Notes: generated by a model not told the origin, from the letters alone. 64,000 bases of DNA from Pseudogulbenkiania ferrooxidans 2002 (GCF_000174355.1 NZ_ACIS01000001.1:62001-126000); one strand, 5' to 3'. Shown: positions 17,838-28,335, counted from the stretch's first letter. Numbers and translations are program-made.

Positions 17838-18329
17838 ATGCGACATATTCTTTCCATTCTTCTGGAGAATGAAGCGGGGGCTCTTTCCCGCGTAGTGGGC
17901 CTGTTTTCGGCCCGGGCGTACAATATCGACTCCCTGACAGTGTCCACGACCGAGGACCGGACACTGTCGCGCATGACGATCGTCACGCACGGCTCCGACG
18001 ACGTTATCGAGCAGATCACCAAGCAGCTCAACAAGCTGATCGAGGTGGTCAAGGTGATAGACCTCAACGAATCCGAGCACATCGAACGGGAGATGATGCT
18101 GATCAAGGTGCGCGCTACCGGCAAAGACCGGGAAGAAATGAAGCGCATGGCGGATATCTTCCGCGGTCGCATCATCGACGTGACGGAAAAGACTTACACC
18201 ATCGAGCTGACCGGTACGAGCGACAAGCTGAATGCCTTTATCGAGGCGATCGACCGCACAGTGATCCTGGAGACGGTTCGTACTGGCGCATCCGGCATTG
18301 GCCGCGGTGAGCGGGTTCTGAAAATCTGA
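17838..18329 (+). CDS. ilvN: Acetolactate synthase, small (regulatory) subunit
   Basis: The 163-residue subunit carries an ACT domain at the start (RHILSILLENEAGALSRVVGLFSARAYNI region, about residues 2-31) and the usual ALS C-terminal half with ELTG and GRGERVL. It binds valine and makes the catalytic subunit sensitive to feedback. The length matches the 160-165 residue IlvH/IlvN type. The ATG at 17838 gives the conserved MRHILS start. ilvC follows 56 bases after the stop. Confidence 0.93.
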   Translation: MRHILSILLENEAGALSRVVGLFSARAYNIDSLTVSTTEDRTLSRMTIVTHGSDDVIEQITKQLNKLIEVVKVIDLNESEHIEREMMLIKVRATGKDREEMKRMADIFRGRIIDVTEKTYTIELTGTSDKLNAFIEAIDRTVILETVRTGASGIGRGERVLKI

Positions 18330-18370
18330 TAAATCGATCAATACGGACGGAGTCATCTCCGTTCGGCTGA

Positions 18371-19402
<1,032 letters not shown>

Positions 19403-19424
19403 TTGACGTGCAGTTTGGCTAGTG

Positions 19425-19450
19425 AGGCCGGGGTTTCCCCGGCCTTTTTT
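19425..19450 (+). terminator. Terminator of the ilvBNC operon
   Basis: A 9-bp stem AGGCCGGGG/CCCCGGCCT with a TTT loop runs into a T-run. The following 220 bases up to the psd stop hold nothing I recognise. Confidence 0.9.
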
Positions 19451-19670
19451 CTTGCCCGGAAGCCGAGCAGTGCCTTCGGCGCGGGCGCGTTGCAGCGAGG
19501 TGCTACCGGGCGTGAGTGATGAGGGGAACTGCAGGTGGGATGGATGCGGCGCTTGCTCTGGCTGGCAAGCCCGTGTTGAGCGTGGCAGGAGAGGGGGGGG
19601 CGAGCGCGGCAGCGGCGGAGCCGCTGCCGCCTGGTCAGGAAGTATCGTCGGTCGGTTCGTTCGCCGGCAC

Positions 19671-20510
19671 TCAGTCGGCCATGGCCTCGCCCATGCGCAC
19701 CGCGCGGCCGGGTGCCCAGTCGGCATCGAACTGCAGCGGACCCTGCGGGAACAGCAGCACCACGGTGGAGCCGAGCAGGAAGCGTCCCATCTCCTCGCCC
19801 TGTTTCAGAGTGATGTCCTGGTCGCGGTAGTCCCAGTGGCGCACGTCGGCGCTACGTGGCGGGTTGATCACGCCGTGCCACACCGTGGCCATGCTGCCGA
19901 CGATGGTGGCACCCACCAGCACCAGCGCGAACGGGCCGTGCGGCGAGTCGAAATGGCACACCACGCGCTCGTTGCGCGCGAACAGCGCGTCGACGCCGCG
20001 CGCGGTGGCCGGGTTGACCGAATACAGCTCACCCGGTACGTAGCTCATCGACAGCAGGCGGCCATCGCACGGCATGTGGATGCGGTGGTAGTCGCGCGGG
20101 CTGAGGTAGATGGTGGCGAACAGGCCGTCGTCGAACTGGCGCGCCAGCGCCGCGTCGCCGGCGAGCAGGGCGGCGCTGCTGAAGGATTTGCCCTTGGCCT
20201 GGAAGATCTGGTCGCGCTCGATGTGGCCGAACTGGCTGATGGCGCCATCCACCGGGCAGACCAGCCGCGTCGCCGCCAGTGGGCGCACGCCGGGCTGCAA
20301 GGCGCGGGTAAAGAAATCATTGAAGCTGGCGTAGGCACTGGGTTGGCGTGCTGCGGCTTCTGCCATGTTGACGTCGTAGCGGGCAATGAAGCGGCGTATC
20401 ATCCACTGTGTCAGGGCGCCAGCGCGCTGGCGCGCGACGAAACCGAACAGGCGAGTGATCAGGAGCTTGGGCAGCAGGTGCTGCAGCAGGACGAAGAGGC
20501 GCTCTGACAA
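19671..20510 (-). CDS. psd: Phosphatidylserine decarboxylase proenzyme
   Basis: The 279-residue inner-membrane enzyme turns phosphatidylserine into phosphatidylethanolamine. The autocleavage site LGST is in EMGRFLLGSTVV (about residues 240-251) and creates the pyruvoyl group on the Ser. SPRDYHRIHMP (about 138-148) holds the conserved catalytic His. The start appears to be TTG at 20510, giving the usual MSERLFVLLQ N-terminus. It sits opposite the pssA gene, which makes its substrate. Length and motifs match the bacterial type I enzyme. Confidence 0.92.
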   Translation of the reverse strand: MSERLFVLLQHLLPKLLITRLFGFVARQRAGALTQWMIRRFIARYDVNMAEAAARQPSAYASFNDFFTRALQPGVRPLAATRLVCPVDGAISQFGHIERDQIFQAKGKSFSSAALLAGDAALARQFDDGLFATIYLSPRDYHRIHMPCDGRLLSMSYVPGELYSVNPATARGVDALFARNERVVCHFDSPHGPFALVLVGATIVGSMATVWHGVINPPRSADVRHWDYRDQDITLKQGEEMGRFLLGSTVVLLFPQGPLQFDADWAPGRAVRMGEAMAD

Positions 20511-20862
20511 GGACGGGTTCCCAAAAGTTCGGTCAAAGCGGCAAAGTATAGCCTATTCGCCTGCCAGCCGCGCTGGCTGGACTGGCAAGGCTGACAAGGT
20601 GTTGCACGCCCGCCGCGCCGCTCGCGTTACAATAGCCGGCTAAGAACCGGTTAGCGCTCTTCGTGTGGTCCGCTGGAGCGGGTAAGGCGGGCATCTCTTT
20701 GCGCCTTGTCCGGCGCGGACGTGTCCTTGGCGGGGTCGGCCCTGGCTGTCATGCCGTCGGCCACGTGTCGAGCCGCTGCCATCCGTCAAAAGATCGTAAG
20801 CCGATTCGTTGATACCAACCGCAACGGTGCCTTGGTGCCGTTGTATTCTGCGGAAAGTGAAG
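20511..20862. promoter_or_regulatory. Divergent psd/pssA upstream region
   Basis: These 352 bases hold no supported gene. TTGCAC (20602-20607) and TACAAT (20628-20633) could be a plus-strand promoter, though the 20-base spacing is too long. That would give pssA a leader of over 200 bases. Short inverted repeats occur at about 20640-20656 (GCTAA/TTAGC) and 20821-20843 (CAACGG/CCGTTG). Confidence 0.3.
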
Positions 20863-21642
20863 ATGCAGACTTCTGTCACACCCAGCCGGGAAAAGCCGAC
20901 GCTCCGGCGCCAGGGCATTTACCTGTTGCCCAACCTGTTCACGCTGGCCGCGCTGTTCGCCGGTTTCTACGCCGTAGTGCAGGGCATGAACAAGAATTTC
21001 GAGTACGCCGCGATGGCGATCTTCATCGCCATGGTGCTGGACGGGCTGGACGGCCGCGTGGCGCGGCTGACGCACAGCCAAAGCGCCTTCGGCGCGGAGT
21101 TCGACAGTCTCTCCGACATGGTCAGCTTCGGCGTGGCGCCGGCCCTGGTGGCGTACGAGTGGATGCTGCGCGGGCTGGGCAAGCTGGGCTGGATGGTGGC
21201 CTTTATCTATTGCGCCGGCGCCGCACTGCGCCTGGCGCGCTTCAATACCATGATCGGCACCGCCGACAAGCGCTGGTTCACCGGCATCCCCAGCCCGGCG
21301 GCGGCGGCGCTGGTGGCCGGGCTGGTGTGGATCTGCCACGAGTACGGCTACAACGACCTGGCGATCCTGCCTTGGGTGGCGCTGGGCTTTACCGCCTTCG
21401 CCGGCATCTCCATGGTGACCAACGTCAAGTTCTGGAGCTTCAAGGAGATTCACCTGCGCCGCAAGGTGCCGTTCGTCGCCATGCTGGTGGTGGTGCTGGT
21501 GATCCTGCTCTTGGTGTCGAAGCCGCCGCTGGTGCTGTTCGGCTTCTTCGTCGGCTATGGCCTGTCCGGCTACGTGATGGCGCTGCTCGGCCTGTCGCGC
21601 AACAAGAGCGGGGGCAGTGGCGTGGCGTCTCCGGAGCAGTAA
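20863..21642 (+). CDS. pssA: CDP-diacylglycerol-serine O-phosphatidyltransferase
   Basis: The 259-residue membrane protein has about seven helices and the CDP-alcohol phosphatidyltransferase signature. The Asp and Gly residues lie in DGLDGRVARL and FGAEFDSLSDMVSFG (about residues 60-90). It makes phosphatidylserine from CDP-diacylglycerol and serine, the step before Psd. The integral-membrane subclass II form is indicated, unlike the peripheral E. coli enzyme. The ATG at 20863 is preceded by a GGAAAG stretch. A strong terminator follows at 21665. Confidence 0.88.
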   Translation: MQTSVTPSREKPTLRRQGIYLLPNLFTLAALFAGFYAVVQGMNKNFEYAAMAIFIAMVLDGLDGRVARLTHSQSAFGAEFDSLSDMVSFGVAPALVAYEWMLRGLGKLGWMVAFIYCAGAALRLARFNTMIGTADKRWFTGIPSPAAAALVAGLVWICHEYGYNDLAILPWVALGFTAFAGISMVTNVKFWSFKEIHLRRKVPFVAMLVVVLVILLLVSKPPLVLFGFFVGYGLSGYVMALLGLSRNKSGGSGVASPEQ

Positions 21643-21664
21643 GCGACCCATTGCGGGATGCGGG

Positions 21665-21692
21665 AAAAAAGGCGGCCTTGGCCGCCTTTTTT
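21665..21692 (+). terminator. Terminator after pssA
   Basis: A perfect 12-bp stem AAAAAAGGCGGC/GCCGCCTTTTTT with a CTTG loop ends pssA and separates it from leuA. Confidence 0.92.
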
Positions 21693-21734
21693 TGCGTTCG
21701 TGGAGAGGCGTGGGCGGTTTACTGTAGAATCGTG

Positions 21735-21801
21735 TTGGACTAAATGTCTAATATTTGTTGATTGGACACACCGTAATGAGTTCATGTTCGAAAAGTTGGA
21801 C
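21735..21801 (+). promoter_or_regulatory. Three TTGGAC boxes upstream of leuA
   Basis: TTGGAC occurs at 21735-21740, 21762-21767 and 21796-21801. The first is followed by GTCTAA, giving an imperfect dyad TTGGAC-TAAAT-GTCTAA. They lie just upstream of the leuA promoter and may be operator sites, possibly for the helix-turn-helix domain joined to LeuA. Confidence 0.4.
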
Positions 21802-21809
21802 GTTTATGT

Positions 21810-21838
21810 TTGACATTGTGTCGTACTGTCAGTATTGT
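21810..21838 (+). promoter_or_regulatory. leuA promoter
   Basis: TTGACA (21810-21815) and TATTGT (21833-21838) are spaced by exactly 17 bases. Transcription would start about 20 bases before the AGGAG ribosome site and the ATG at 21867. This supports translation from the upstream start that includes the helix-turn-helix domain. Confidence 0.7.
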
Positions 21839-21866
21839 GAAATCCATAACGCAGCAGGAGCTGGGC

Positions 21867-23660
21867 ATGCAATTGGACATTGAGCGTCTGATCGCCAACT
21901 TTGGCGGACCGAGCGAGTTGGCTGAGGCGCTGAACGCGGCGTTTCCGGACGAACCGGTCTCCCGCGCGGCGATTTACAAGTGGCGCGAGCGCGGCAGTCT
22001 GCCGCTCGCCCAGTTGAACAAGCTGGCGCAACTGGCCGCCAGCCAGGGCAGAAGATTCGACTTCAACGACTATCTGAGCGGCACCGCGGTGGTGCCGGGA
22101 CAAGGGAAGGGTTTCAACATGGGCGATCGTTTGTACATCTTCGACACCACCTTGCGCGACGGCGAGCAGAGCCCCGGCGCCTCGATGACCAAGGAAGAGA
22201 AAATCCGTATCGCCCGCCAGCTGGAACGCCTGGGCGTGGACGTGATCGAGGCCGGCTTCGCGGCGGCGAGCCCCGGCGACGCCGATGCCATCCACGCCAT
22301 CGCCGAAGTGATCAAGGAGTCCACCGTCTGTTCGTTGGCGCGGGCCAACGAGCGCGACGTGCGTGCCGCCGGCGAGGCGATCAAGCCGGCCGTCAAGGGC
22401 CGCATCCACACCTTCATCGCCACCAGCCCGATCCACATGGAGAAGAAACTGCGCATGACGCCGGACCAGGTGGTCGAGGCGGCGGTGAAGGCGGTGAAGA
22501 TTGCCCGCGAGTATACCGACGACGTCGAATTCTCTGCCGAGGACGCGCTGCGCTCCGATATCGACTTCCTCGCCCGCATCTTCGGCGCGGTGATCGAGGC
22601 CGGCGCCACCACGCTGAACGTGCCGGATACCGTCGGTTACGCCGTGCCGCGTGTCACCGAGGCGTTCTTCCGCGAGCTGATCGCCAAGACCCCGGGCGGC
22701 GACAAGGTGATCTGGTCGGCGCACTGCCACAACGACCTGGGCATGGCGGTGGCCAACAGCCTGGCTGCGGTATTGGGCGGGGCGCGCCAGGTGGAGTGCA
22801 CCATCAACGGTCTGGGCGAGCGCGCCGGCAACGCCGCGCTGGAAGAGATCGTGATGGCGGTGCGCACCCGCAAGGACATCTTTGCCGTCGATACCCGTGT
22901 CGATGCCACCCAGATCGTGCCGTCGTCCAAGCTGGTGTCGACCATCACCGGCTACCCGGTGCAGCCGAACAAGGCCATCGTCGGCGCCAACGCCTTCGCC
23001 CACGAGTCCGGCATCCACCAGGATGGCGTGCTGAAGCATCGCGAGACCTACGAAATCATGTCGGCGGAGAGCGTGGGCTGGTCCACCAACCGTCTGACCC
23101 TGGGCAAGCTGTCCGGCCGCAACGCCTTCAAGACCAAGCTGGCGGAACTGGGCATCGTGTTGTCCAGCGAGGAGGCGCTCAACGCCGCCTTCGCCCGCTT
23201 CAAGGAGCTGGCCGACAAGAAGCGCGAGATTTTCGACGAGGATCTGCAGGCGCTGGTGTCGGACGAGATGGTGGCGATCGACCAGGAAGAGTTCAAGTTC
23301 GTCTCGCTCAAGGTCAATACCGAGACCGGCGAGCTGCCGCGGGCCGAGATCGTGTTCAACGAGCGCGGTGCCGAGCAGCGTGCCGTCAGCAGTGGTTCCG
23401 GCCCGGTGGATGCGGTGTTCAAGGCGATCGAGAGCGTGGCCAAGAGCGATTCCGAACTGGAGCTGTACTCGGTCAACGCCGTGACCAAGGGCACCGAGTC
23501 GCTGGGCGAGGTGACGGTGCGTCTGGCGCGCGATGGCCGCATCGTCAACGGCCAGGGTGCCGATACCGACGTGATCGTCGCCAGTGCCAAGGCTTATCTT
23601 TCCGCACTCAACAAGCTGGCCAGCAAGTTGGAGCGCGTTAATCCGCAAGGCGAGGTGTGA
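21867..23660 (+). CDS. leuA: 2-isopropylmalate synthase with N-terminal helix-turn-helix extension
   Basis: The frame codes for 597 residues. Residues 85-597 are a complete Leu[19 protein letters not shown] near the start, metal and substrate residues in [12 protein letters not shown] and GLGERAGN, and a C-terminal leucine-sensing domain from about 475. It makes 2-isopropylmalate from 2-oxoisovalerate and acetyl-CoA. Residues 1-60 form a Cro/YdaS-like helix-turn-helix ([11 protein letters not shown], then [16 protein letters not shown] as turn and recognition helix). The ATG at 21867 has AGGAG six bases before it and a good promoter. An internal ATG at 22119 with AAGGGAAGG upstream could make the normal 513-residue enzyme as well. 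Confidence 0.88.
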   Translation: MQLDIERLIANFGGPSELAEALNAAFPDEPVSRAAIYKWRERGSLPLAQLNKLAQLAASQGRRFDFNDYLSGTAVVPGQGKGFNMGDRLYIFDTTLRDGEQSPGASMTKEEKIRIARQLERLGVDVIEAGFAAASPGDADAIHAIAEVIKESTVCSLARANERDVRAAGEAIKPAVKGRIHTFIATSPIHMEKKLRMTPDQVVEAAVKAVKIAREYTDDVEFSAEDALRSDIDFLARIFGAVIEAGATTLNVPDTVGYAVPRVTEAFFRELIAKTPGGDKVIWSAHCHNDLGMAVANSLAAVLGGARQVECTINGLGERAGNAALEEIVMAVRTRKDIFAVDTRVDATQIVPSSKLVSTITGYPVQPNKAIVGANAFAHESGIHQDGVLKHRETYEIMSAESVGWSTNRLTLGKLSGRNAFKTKLAELGIVLSSEEALNAAFARFKELADKKREIFDEDLQALVSDEMVAIDQEEFKFVSLKVNTETGELPRAEIVFNERGAEQRAVSSGSGPVDAVFKAIESVAKSDSELELYSVNAVTKGTESLGEVTVRLARDGRIVNGQGADTDVIVASAKAYLSALNKLASKLERVNPQGEV

Positions 23661-23716
23661 CGTTACCGCGTCCCCACCATTTCTAGCCGCGAATCGGCAA
23701 TCCTGATTGGCAGGCC

Positions 23717-23745
23717 GGGCGACCCTCACGAGGGGTCGCCCTTTG
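23717..23745 (+). terminator. Terminator after leuA
   Basis: A stem of nine to ten pairs (GGGCGACCCT with AGGGGTCGCCC) is followed by CTTTGTC. It ends leuA before bioD. Confidence 0.75.
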
Positions 23746-23801
23746 TCGTGTCCAGGGTGTGCCGATCGGCACGACGGCTACTTCTCGAACAAGGACTCAG
23801 C

Positions 23802-24425
23802 ATGCAAGGCTATTTCGTCACCGGAACCGATACCGACATCGGCAAGACCCATGCCGCCGTCAAGCTGATCGAACGCTGGCGCGCCGAGGGCCAGCGCGTG
23901 CTGGCGATGAAGCCGGTGGCGTCGGGCTGCGAGGTGTTGCCGGACGGGCGCTGGAGCAACAGCGACGTCGAGCGCCTGGTGGCTGCGACCGGCCAGACCG
24001 ATCTCGAGCTGATGAACCCCTACCGTTTCCTGCCGCCGATCTCGCCGCATATCGCGGCACGCCAGGCCGGGGTGGATATCTCGCTCGAGGTGATCGGCGC
24101 GCACTACCGGCGTCTGGCCGAGTCGGCGGACGTGGTGCTGGTGGAGGGGGCGGGCGGCTGGCTGGCGCCGCTGACCGAGTGCTTGTTCATGAAGGACTTG
24201 GCGCAGGTGCTGCGGCTGCCGGTGATCCTGGTGGTGGGGATGCGGCTGGGTTGTATCAACCATGCCTTGCTGACGGTGCGGGCGATCGAAGCCGCCGGCC
24301 TGCCGCTGGCCGGGTGGGTGGCCAACCGCGTGGTGCCGGAGCAGGCGGCGTACGCCGAGAACCTTGCCACGCTACAGGCGCACATCGCCGCGCCGCTGTT
24401 GCTGGAGATTCCCTACGAAGGCTGA
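23802..24425 (+). CDS. bioD: Dethiobiotin synthetase
   Basis: The 207-residue ATP-dependent carboxylase closes the ureido ring of dethiobiotin. The P-loop GTDTDIGKT is at about residues 7-15; KPVASGC (about 37-43) and EGAGGW (about 112-117) are family signatures. The ATG at 23802 follows a weak AAGGAC ribosome site. No other bio gene is nearby, so the pathway is split in this genome. The transcript ends in the 16-bp hairpin at 24467-24504. Confidence 0.9.
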   Translation: MQGYFVTGTDTDIGKTHAAVKLIERWRAEGQRVLAMKPVASGCEVLPDGRWSNSDVERLVAATGQTDLELMNPYRFLPPISPHIAARQAGVDISLEVIGAHYRRLAESADVVLVEGAGGWLAPLTECLFMKDLAQVLRLPVILVVGMRLGCINHALLTVRAIEAAGLPLAGWVANRVVPEQAAYAENLATLQAHIAAPLLLEIPYEG

Positions 24426-24466
24426 GGGCGGGTGCCGGGTCGGGCTGGTGCTCTGGCTGTACTGAC

Positions 24467-24504
24467 AAGGCTTCGGCCAACCGTGAAAGGTTGGCCGAAG
24501 CCTT
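24467..24504 (+). terminator. Perfect 16-bp hairpin made of two inverted copies of the 12-bp word
   Basis: Arms 24467-24482 and 24489-24504 pair fully around GTGAAA and are followed by TTTTTC. Each arm carries one copy of the repeated word. It ends bioD, separating it from the oxidase operon. Confidence 0.92.
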
Positions 24505-24651
24505 TTTCATGCCCTGCATATTGCAGTGCGTCATGACATGTTCTTGTTTTCCGGGTGCTTTTTCCTACTATCGATAATAGCCGGCGCGCGAAAAGGTCGG
24601 CATGTCTGCTTCGGTCCGACGTGGGCCGCCTAGGTATACAAGGGGGACGCG

Positions 24652-25767
24652 ATGTCCGGCAAGCGTATCCTGCTGTCCATGTTGGGTGGGGTCGGTACCG
24701 TCTACGCTGCCGACTTTACCTTCCAGCCGCCGGTGACCCCGGTGGCGCGCCAGATCTACGACCTGCACAGCCTGCTGCTGCTGATCACGGTCACCATCTT
24801 CATCGTGGTATTCGGCGTGATGTTCTACGCCATCTTGCGCCACCGCAAATCGCTCGGGCACCGGGCCCGGCCGTTCCATGAAAACACCACCGTCGAAATC
24901 ATCTGGACCGTGATCCCGTTCCTGATCCTGGTCGGCATGGCGTGGCCGGCCACCAAGGCGGTGCTGGCGCAAAAGAGCACGCGCGCCGAGGACATGACCA
25001 TCAAGATCACCGGCTACCAGTGGAAGTGGCGCTACGACTACCTGGACGACGGTGTCGGTTTCGTCAGCCATCTGGCGACGCCGACCGAGGCGCTGCACAG
25101 TGCTTCGGCCAAGGGCACGCATTACCTGCTGGAGGTGGACGAGCCGCTGGTGGTGCCGACCGGCAAGAAGGTGCGGCTGCTGCTCACCGCCAACGACGTG
25201 ATCCACTCCTGGTGGGTGCCGTCGCTGGGGGTGAAGCAGGATGCCATTCCCGGTTTCGTGCGCGACGCCTGGTTCCTGGTCGACAAGCCGGGGGTGTACC
25301 GCGGGCAGTGCGCCGAGCTGTGCGGCAAGGACCATGGCTTCATGCCGATCGTGGTCGACGCCCGGACGCCGGAGGATTACGCCGTGTGGCTCGCCGCCAG
25401 GAAGAAGCTGGCGGCCGCCAGTGCCGACGACCCCAACAAGGTGTGGGCGTTGGCGGATCTCAAGGCGCGCGGCGAGAAAGTGTTTCAGCAGAACTGCGTG
25501 GCCTGCCACCAGGCCAACGGCAAGGGGATTCCGGGCGCGTTCCCGGCGTTGGACGGCTCCCCCATCGCCACCAAGGACAAGCCGGCGCATATCGACATCG
25601 TGCTTAACGGCAGCAAGCGCAACCCGGCGATGGCCGCCTGGGGCAAGCAGCTGTCGGACACCGACATCGCGGCGGTGATCACCTACGAGCGCAATGCCTG
25701 GGGCAACCATACCGGCGATGTGGTGCAGCCCAAGGACATCAAGGCGGCGCGCGGTGGCAAGGCATAA
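24652..25767 (+). CDS. ctaC: Cytochrome c oxidase subunit II with fused cytochrome c domain
   Basis: The 371-residue protein has a signal sequence, two membrane helices (about 40-62 and 82-100) and a periplasmic CuA domain with ligands in HSWWVPS and GQCAELCGKDHGFM (about 221-234). A C-terminal cytochrome c domain (about 265-355) has the haem site CVACH and a distal Met in NPAMAAW. This is the caa3-type arrangement, in which the fused haem passes electrons to CuA. It is the first gene of the oxidase operon; subunit I follows after 43 bases. Confidence 0.94.
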   Translation: MSGKRILLSMLGGVGTVYAADFTFQPPVTPVARQIYDLHSLLLLITVTIFIVVFGVMFYAILRHRKSLGHRARPFHENTTVEIIWTVIPFLILVGMAWPATKAVLAQKSTRAEDMTIKITGYQWKWRYDYLDDGVGFVSHLATPTEALHSASAKGTHYLLEVDEPLVVPTGKKVRLLLTANDVIHSWWVPSLGVKQDAIPGFVRDAWFLVDKPGVYRGQCAELCGKDHGFMPIVVDARTPEDYAVWLAARKKLAAASADDPNKVWALADLKARGEKVFQQNCVACHQANGKGIPGAFPALDGSPIATKDKPAHIDIVLNGSKRNPAMAAWGKQLSDTDIAAVITYERNAWGNHTGDVVQPKDIKAARGGKA

Positions 25768-25810
25768 AGCCCGCCCTGACCGCGACGGCAGGGGAATCAG
25801 GAGGACGAGC

Positions 25811-27439
25811 ATGGCGATCAGCACCACGGCGGGACACGCTCCCCACGCACACGGCAAGCCGACCGGCCTCTGGCGCTGGCTGGCTGCCACCAACCACAAG
25901 GACATCGGCTCGATGTACCTGTGGTTCTCGTTCACCATGTTCCTGTCGGGCGGGGTGATGGCCTTGTGCATCCGCGCCGAGCTGTTCCAGCCGGGGCTGC
26001 AATTCTTCCAGCCGGAGCTGTTCAATCAGCTCACCACGCTGCACGGCCTGGTGATGGTGTTCGGCGCCATCATGCCGGCCTTCACCGGGCTCGCCAACTG
26101 GCTGCTGCCGCTGATGATCGGCGCGCCGGACATGGCGTTTGCGCGCATGAACAACTGGAGTTTCTGGCTGCTGCCACCGGCGGCGGCGCTGCTGCTGATT
26201 TCCTTCTTCGTGCCCGGTGGCGCTGCCGCCGCCGGCTGGACGCTGTACGCGCCGTTGGCCACGCAGATGGGCATGGGCATGGACCTGACCATCTTTGCCA
26301 TCCACATCCTCGGCGTGAGCTCGATCATGGGTTCGATCAACATCATCGTCACCATCCTCAACCTGCGCGCGCCGGGCATGACGATGATGAAGATGCCGAT
26401 GTTCGCCTGGGCGTCGCTGATCACCGCCTACCTGATCATCGCGGTGATGCCGGTGCTGGCCGGGGTGGTGACCATGGTGCTGACCGACCGCCACTTCGGC
26501 ACTCATTTCTTCAACGCCGCCGGCGGCGGCGACCCGGTGATGTACCAGCACATCTTCTGGTTCTTCGGCCATCCCGAGGTGTACATCATGGCCTTGCCGG
26601 CATTCGGCATCGTCAGCCACATCATCCCGACCTTCAGCCGCAAGCCGCTGTTCGGCTACACCTCGATGGTGTACGCCACCAGCTCCATCGCCGTGCTGTC
26701 GTTCATGGTGTGGGCGCACCACATGTTCACCACCGGCATGCCGGCCACCGCCCAGCTGTTCTTCATGTACGCCACTATGCTGATCGCGGTGCCGACCGGG
26801 GTGAAGGTGTTCAACTGGATCGGCACCATGTGGCAGGGGTCGATGAGTTTCGAGACGCCGATGCTGTTCGCGGTCGGTTTCGTCTGTCTGTTCACCATCG
26901 GCGGCCTGTCCGGCGTGACCCTGTCGGTGGCCGCGGTGGATATCCAGTTGCAGGATACCTATTACGTGGTGGCGCACTTCCATTACGTGCTGGTGGCGGG
27001 CGCCCTGTTCAGCCTGTTCGCGGCGATCTATTACTGGTTTCCGAAGATGACCGGCAAGATGTACTCGGAACCGCTCGGCAAATTCCACTTCTGGTGGTCG
27101 ATGATCTGGTTCAACGTGACCTTCTTCCCGATGCACTTCCTCGGCCTGGCCGGTATGCCGCGGCGCATTCCCGATTACGCGCTGCAGTTCACCGATTTCA
27201 ACCGCATCGCCTCGATCGGCGCCTTCTGCTTCGGCCTGGGGCAATTGATTTTCCTCTACAACATGCTGCGCTCGATCCGGCACGGCCAGGCGGCGCCGCA
27301 CAAGCCGTGGGAGGGGGCCGAGACGCTGGAGTGGCAGATTCCGACGCCGGCGCCTTACCACAGCTTCGTCGAGGCGCCGCACGTGGAGGCGGGCGATAAC
27401 GGCGTGATCCATTCCATGACGGGGGGCGCTCATCACTGA
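25811..27439 (+). CDS. ctaD: Cytochrome c oxidase subunit I
   Basis: The 542-residue membrane protein has about twelve helices and all the haem and copper ligands. A low-spin haem a His is in TTLHGLVMVFG, the CuB His-Tyr crosslink in FFGHPEVYIM, the paired His in WAHHMFTTGM, and the haem His residues in VAHFHYVLV. It reduces oxygen to water and pumps protons. The ATG at 25811 follows a CAGGAGG ribosome site. The copper chaperone gene ctaG begins 9 bases after its stop. Confidence 0.96.
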   Translation: MAISTTAGHAPHAHGKPTGLWRWLAATNHKDIGSMYLWFSFTMFLSGGVMALCIRAELFQPGLQFFQPELFNQLTTLHGLVMVFGAIMPAFTGLANWLLPLMIGAPDMAFARMNNWSFWLLPPAAALLLISFFVPGGAAAAGWTLYAPLATQMGMGMDLTIFAIHILGVSSIMGSINIIVTILNLRAPGMTMMKMPMFAWASLITAYLIIAVMPVLAGVVTMVLTDRHFGTHFFNAAGGGDPVMYQHIFWFFGHPEVYIMALPAFGIVSHIIPTFSRKPLFGYTSMVYATSSIAVLSFMVWAHHMFTTGMPATAQLFFMYATMLIAVPTGVKVFNWIGTMWQGSMSFETPMLFAVGFVCLFTIGGLSGVTLSVAAVDIQLQDTYYVVAHFHYVLVAGALFSLFAAIYYWFPKMTGKMYSEPLGKFHFWWSMIWFNVTFFPMHFLGLAGMPRRIPDYALQFTDFNRIASIGAFCFGLGQLIFLYNMLRSIRHGQAAPHKPWEGAETLEWQIPTPAPYHSFVEAPHVEAGDNGVIHSMTGGAHH

Positions 27440-27448
27440 GCGGGAGGT

Positions 27449-27994
27449 ATGGCGGAATCGAGCCGAGCGGATAACCGGGTACTGCTGCTGAAACTGGGCG
27501 TCATCGCCTGCGTGATGTTCGCCTTCGCCTGGGCGCTGATCCCGCTGTACCGGGTGATCTGCGAGGTGACCGGCATCAACCAGCTGGTCAAGGCCGATGC
27601 GCCGGCGGCAGTGGCGAGTGATCCGGCGGTCACGGCGGCGCCGGTGCGCCTGCGCTTCGACGCCACGGTGCAAGCGGGCCTGCCGTGGCAGGTCAGGCCG
27701 CTGGTGGGGCAGATGGCGGCGCCGCGCGGCGAATTCGTGCGGGTCGACTACGAGATCACCAACGCCAGCAACCGCGAGGTCACCGGCCAGGCGGTGCCGC
27801 GCTACCTGCCGGCGGCGGCCGGTAATTACGTCAAGAAGCTGGAGTGTTTCTGTTTCCGCCAGCAGGTCTTCAAACCCGGCGAGACCCGGCGCTTTCCGGT
27901 GGTGTTCGTGATCGACCGCGCCATGCCAGCCGAGATCGGCGAGATCACGCTGGCCTACAGCGTGTTCGATGTGCCGGGGCAGGGGACGCCGTGA
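27449..27994 (+). CDS. ctaG: Cytochrome c oxidase assembly protein CtaG/Cox11
   Basis: The 181-residue protein has one N-terminal membrane helix (about 12-33) and a periplasmic domain with the copper motif CFCF (about 132-135). It delivers copper to the CuB site of subunit I. The VICEVTGINQL segment after the helix is typical of Cox11. It sits right after ctaD, and its stop overlaps the start of the next small gene (GTGA). Confidence 0.93.
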   Translation: MAESSRADNRVLLLKLGVIACVMFAFAWALIPLYRVICEVTGINQLVKADAPAAVASDPAVTAAPVRLRFDATVQAGLPWQVRPLVGQMAAPRGEFVRVDYEITNASNREVTGQAVPRYLPAAAGNYVKKLECFCFRQQVFKPGETRRFPVVFVIDRAMPAEIGEITLAYSVFDVPGQGTP

Positions 27995-28167
27995 AATGGC
28001 TGGCCGGGGTGTCGGCGGTGCTGTCGGCGTTTCTCGGCATCCGCAAGGGCAAGGCGGCACGGCAGGACGTCAAGCTGCGCTTCTGGCAGATCGCGGTGGC
28101 CGCGCTGCTGCTGCTGGCATGTTTCATCGGCGGGCTGTTACTGCTGGTGTCGCTGGTGACCCGCTGA
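27991..28167 (+). CDS. DUF2970 small membrane protein
   Basis: The 58-residue protein has an amphipathic start (KWLAGVSAVLSAFLGIRKGK), then one membrane helix (about 30-55). It resembles the DUF2970 proteins found between cox11 and coxC in beta- and gammaproteobacterial oxidase operons. The GTG start at 27991 overlaps the ctaG stop by four bases, which implies coupled translation. Its role is unknown; a part in oxidase assembly is suggested only by position. Confidence 0.72.
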   Translation: MKWLAGVSAVLSAFLGIRKGKAARQDVKLRFWQIAVAALLLLACFIGGLLLLVSLVTR

Positions 28168-28335
28168 CGTCGACGGGTCTGGGCGCGCCAAGGCGGGCGG
28201 CGGCCTGCGGCGAAGCATGGCGCTCGGCGCGTTGCCGGGGCTGCTGAGCGGGGATGCCGCCGCTGCTCTTCCGCGCGGTCGGGCCGTCCTCGTTCCGGCT
28301 GGGGCGGGGAGTGAGTCATCTACAGGAGAACGGGC

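Noticed and set aside
25739-28060. A 773-residue open frame on the minus strand opposite the oxidase genes
   Set aside because: It lies wholly opposite ctaD, ctaG and neighbours, is rich in His, Gln, Arg and Gly as expected for an antisense frame in GC-rich DNA, and matches no family.
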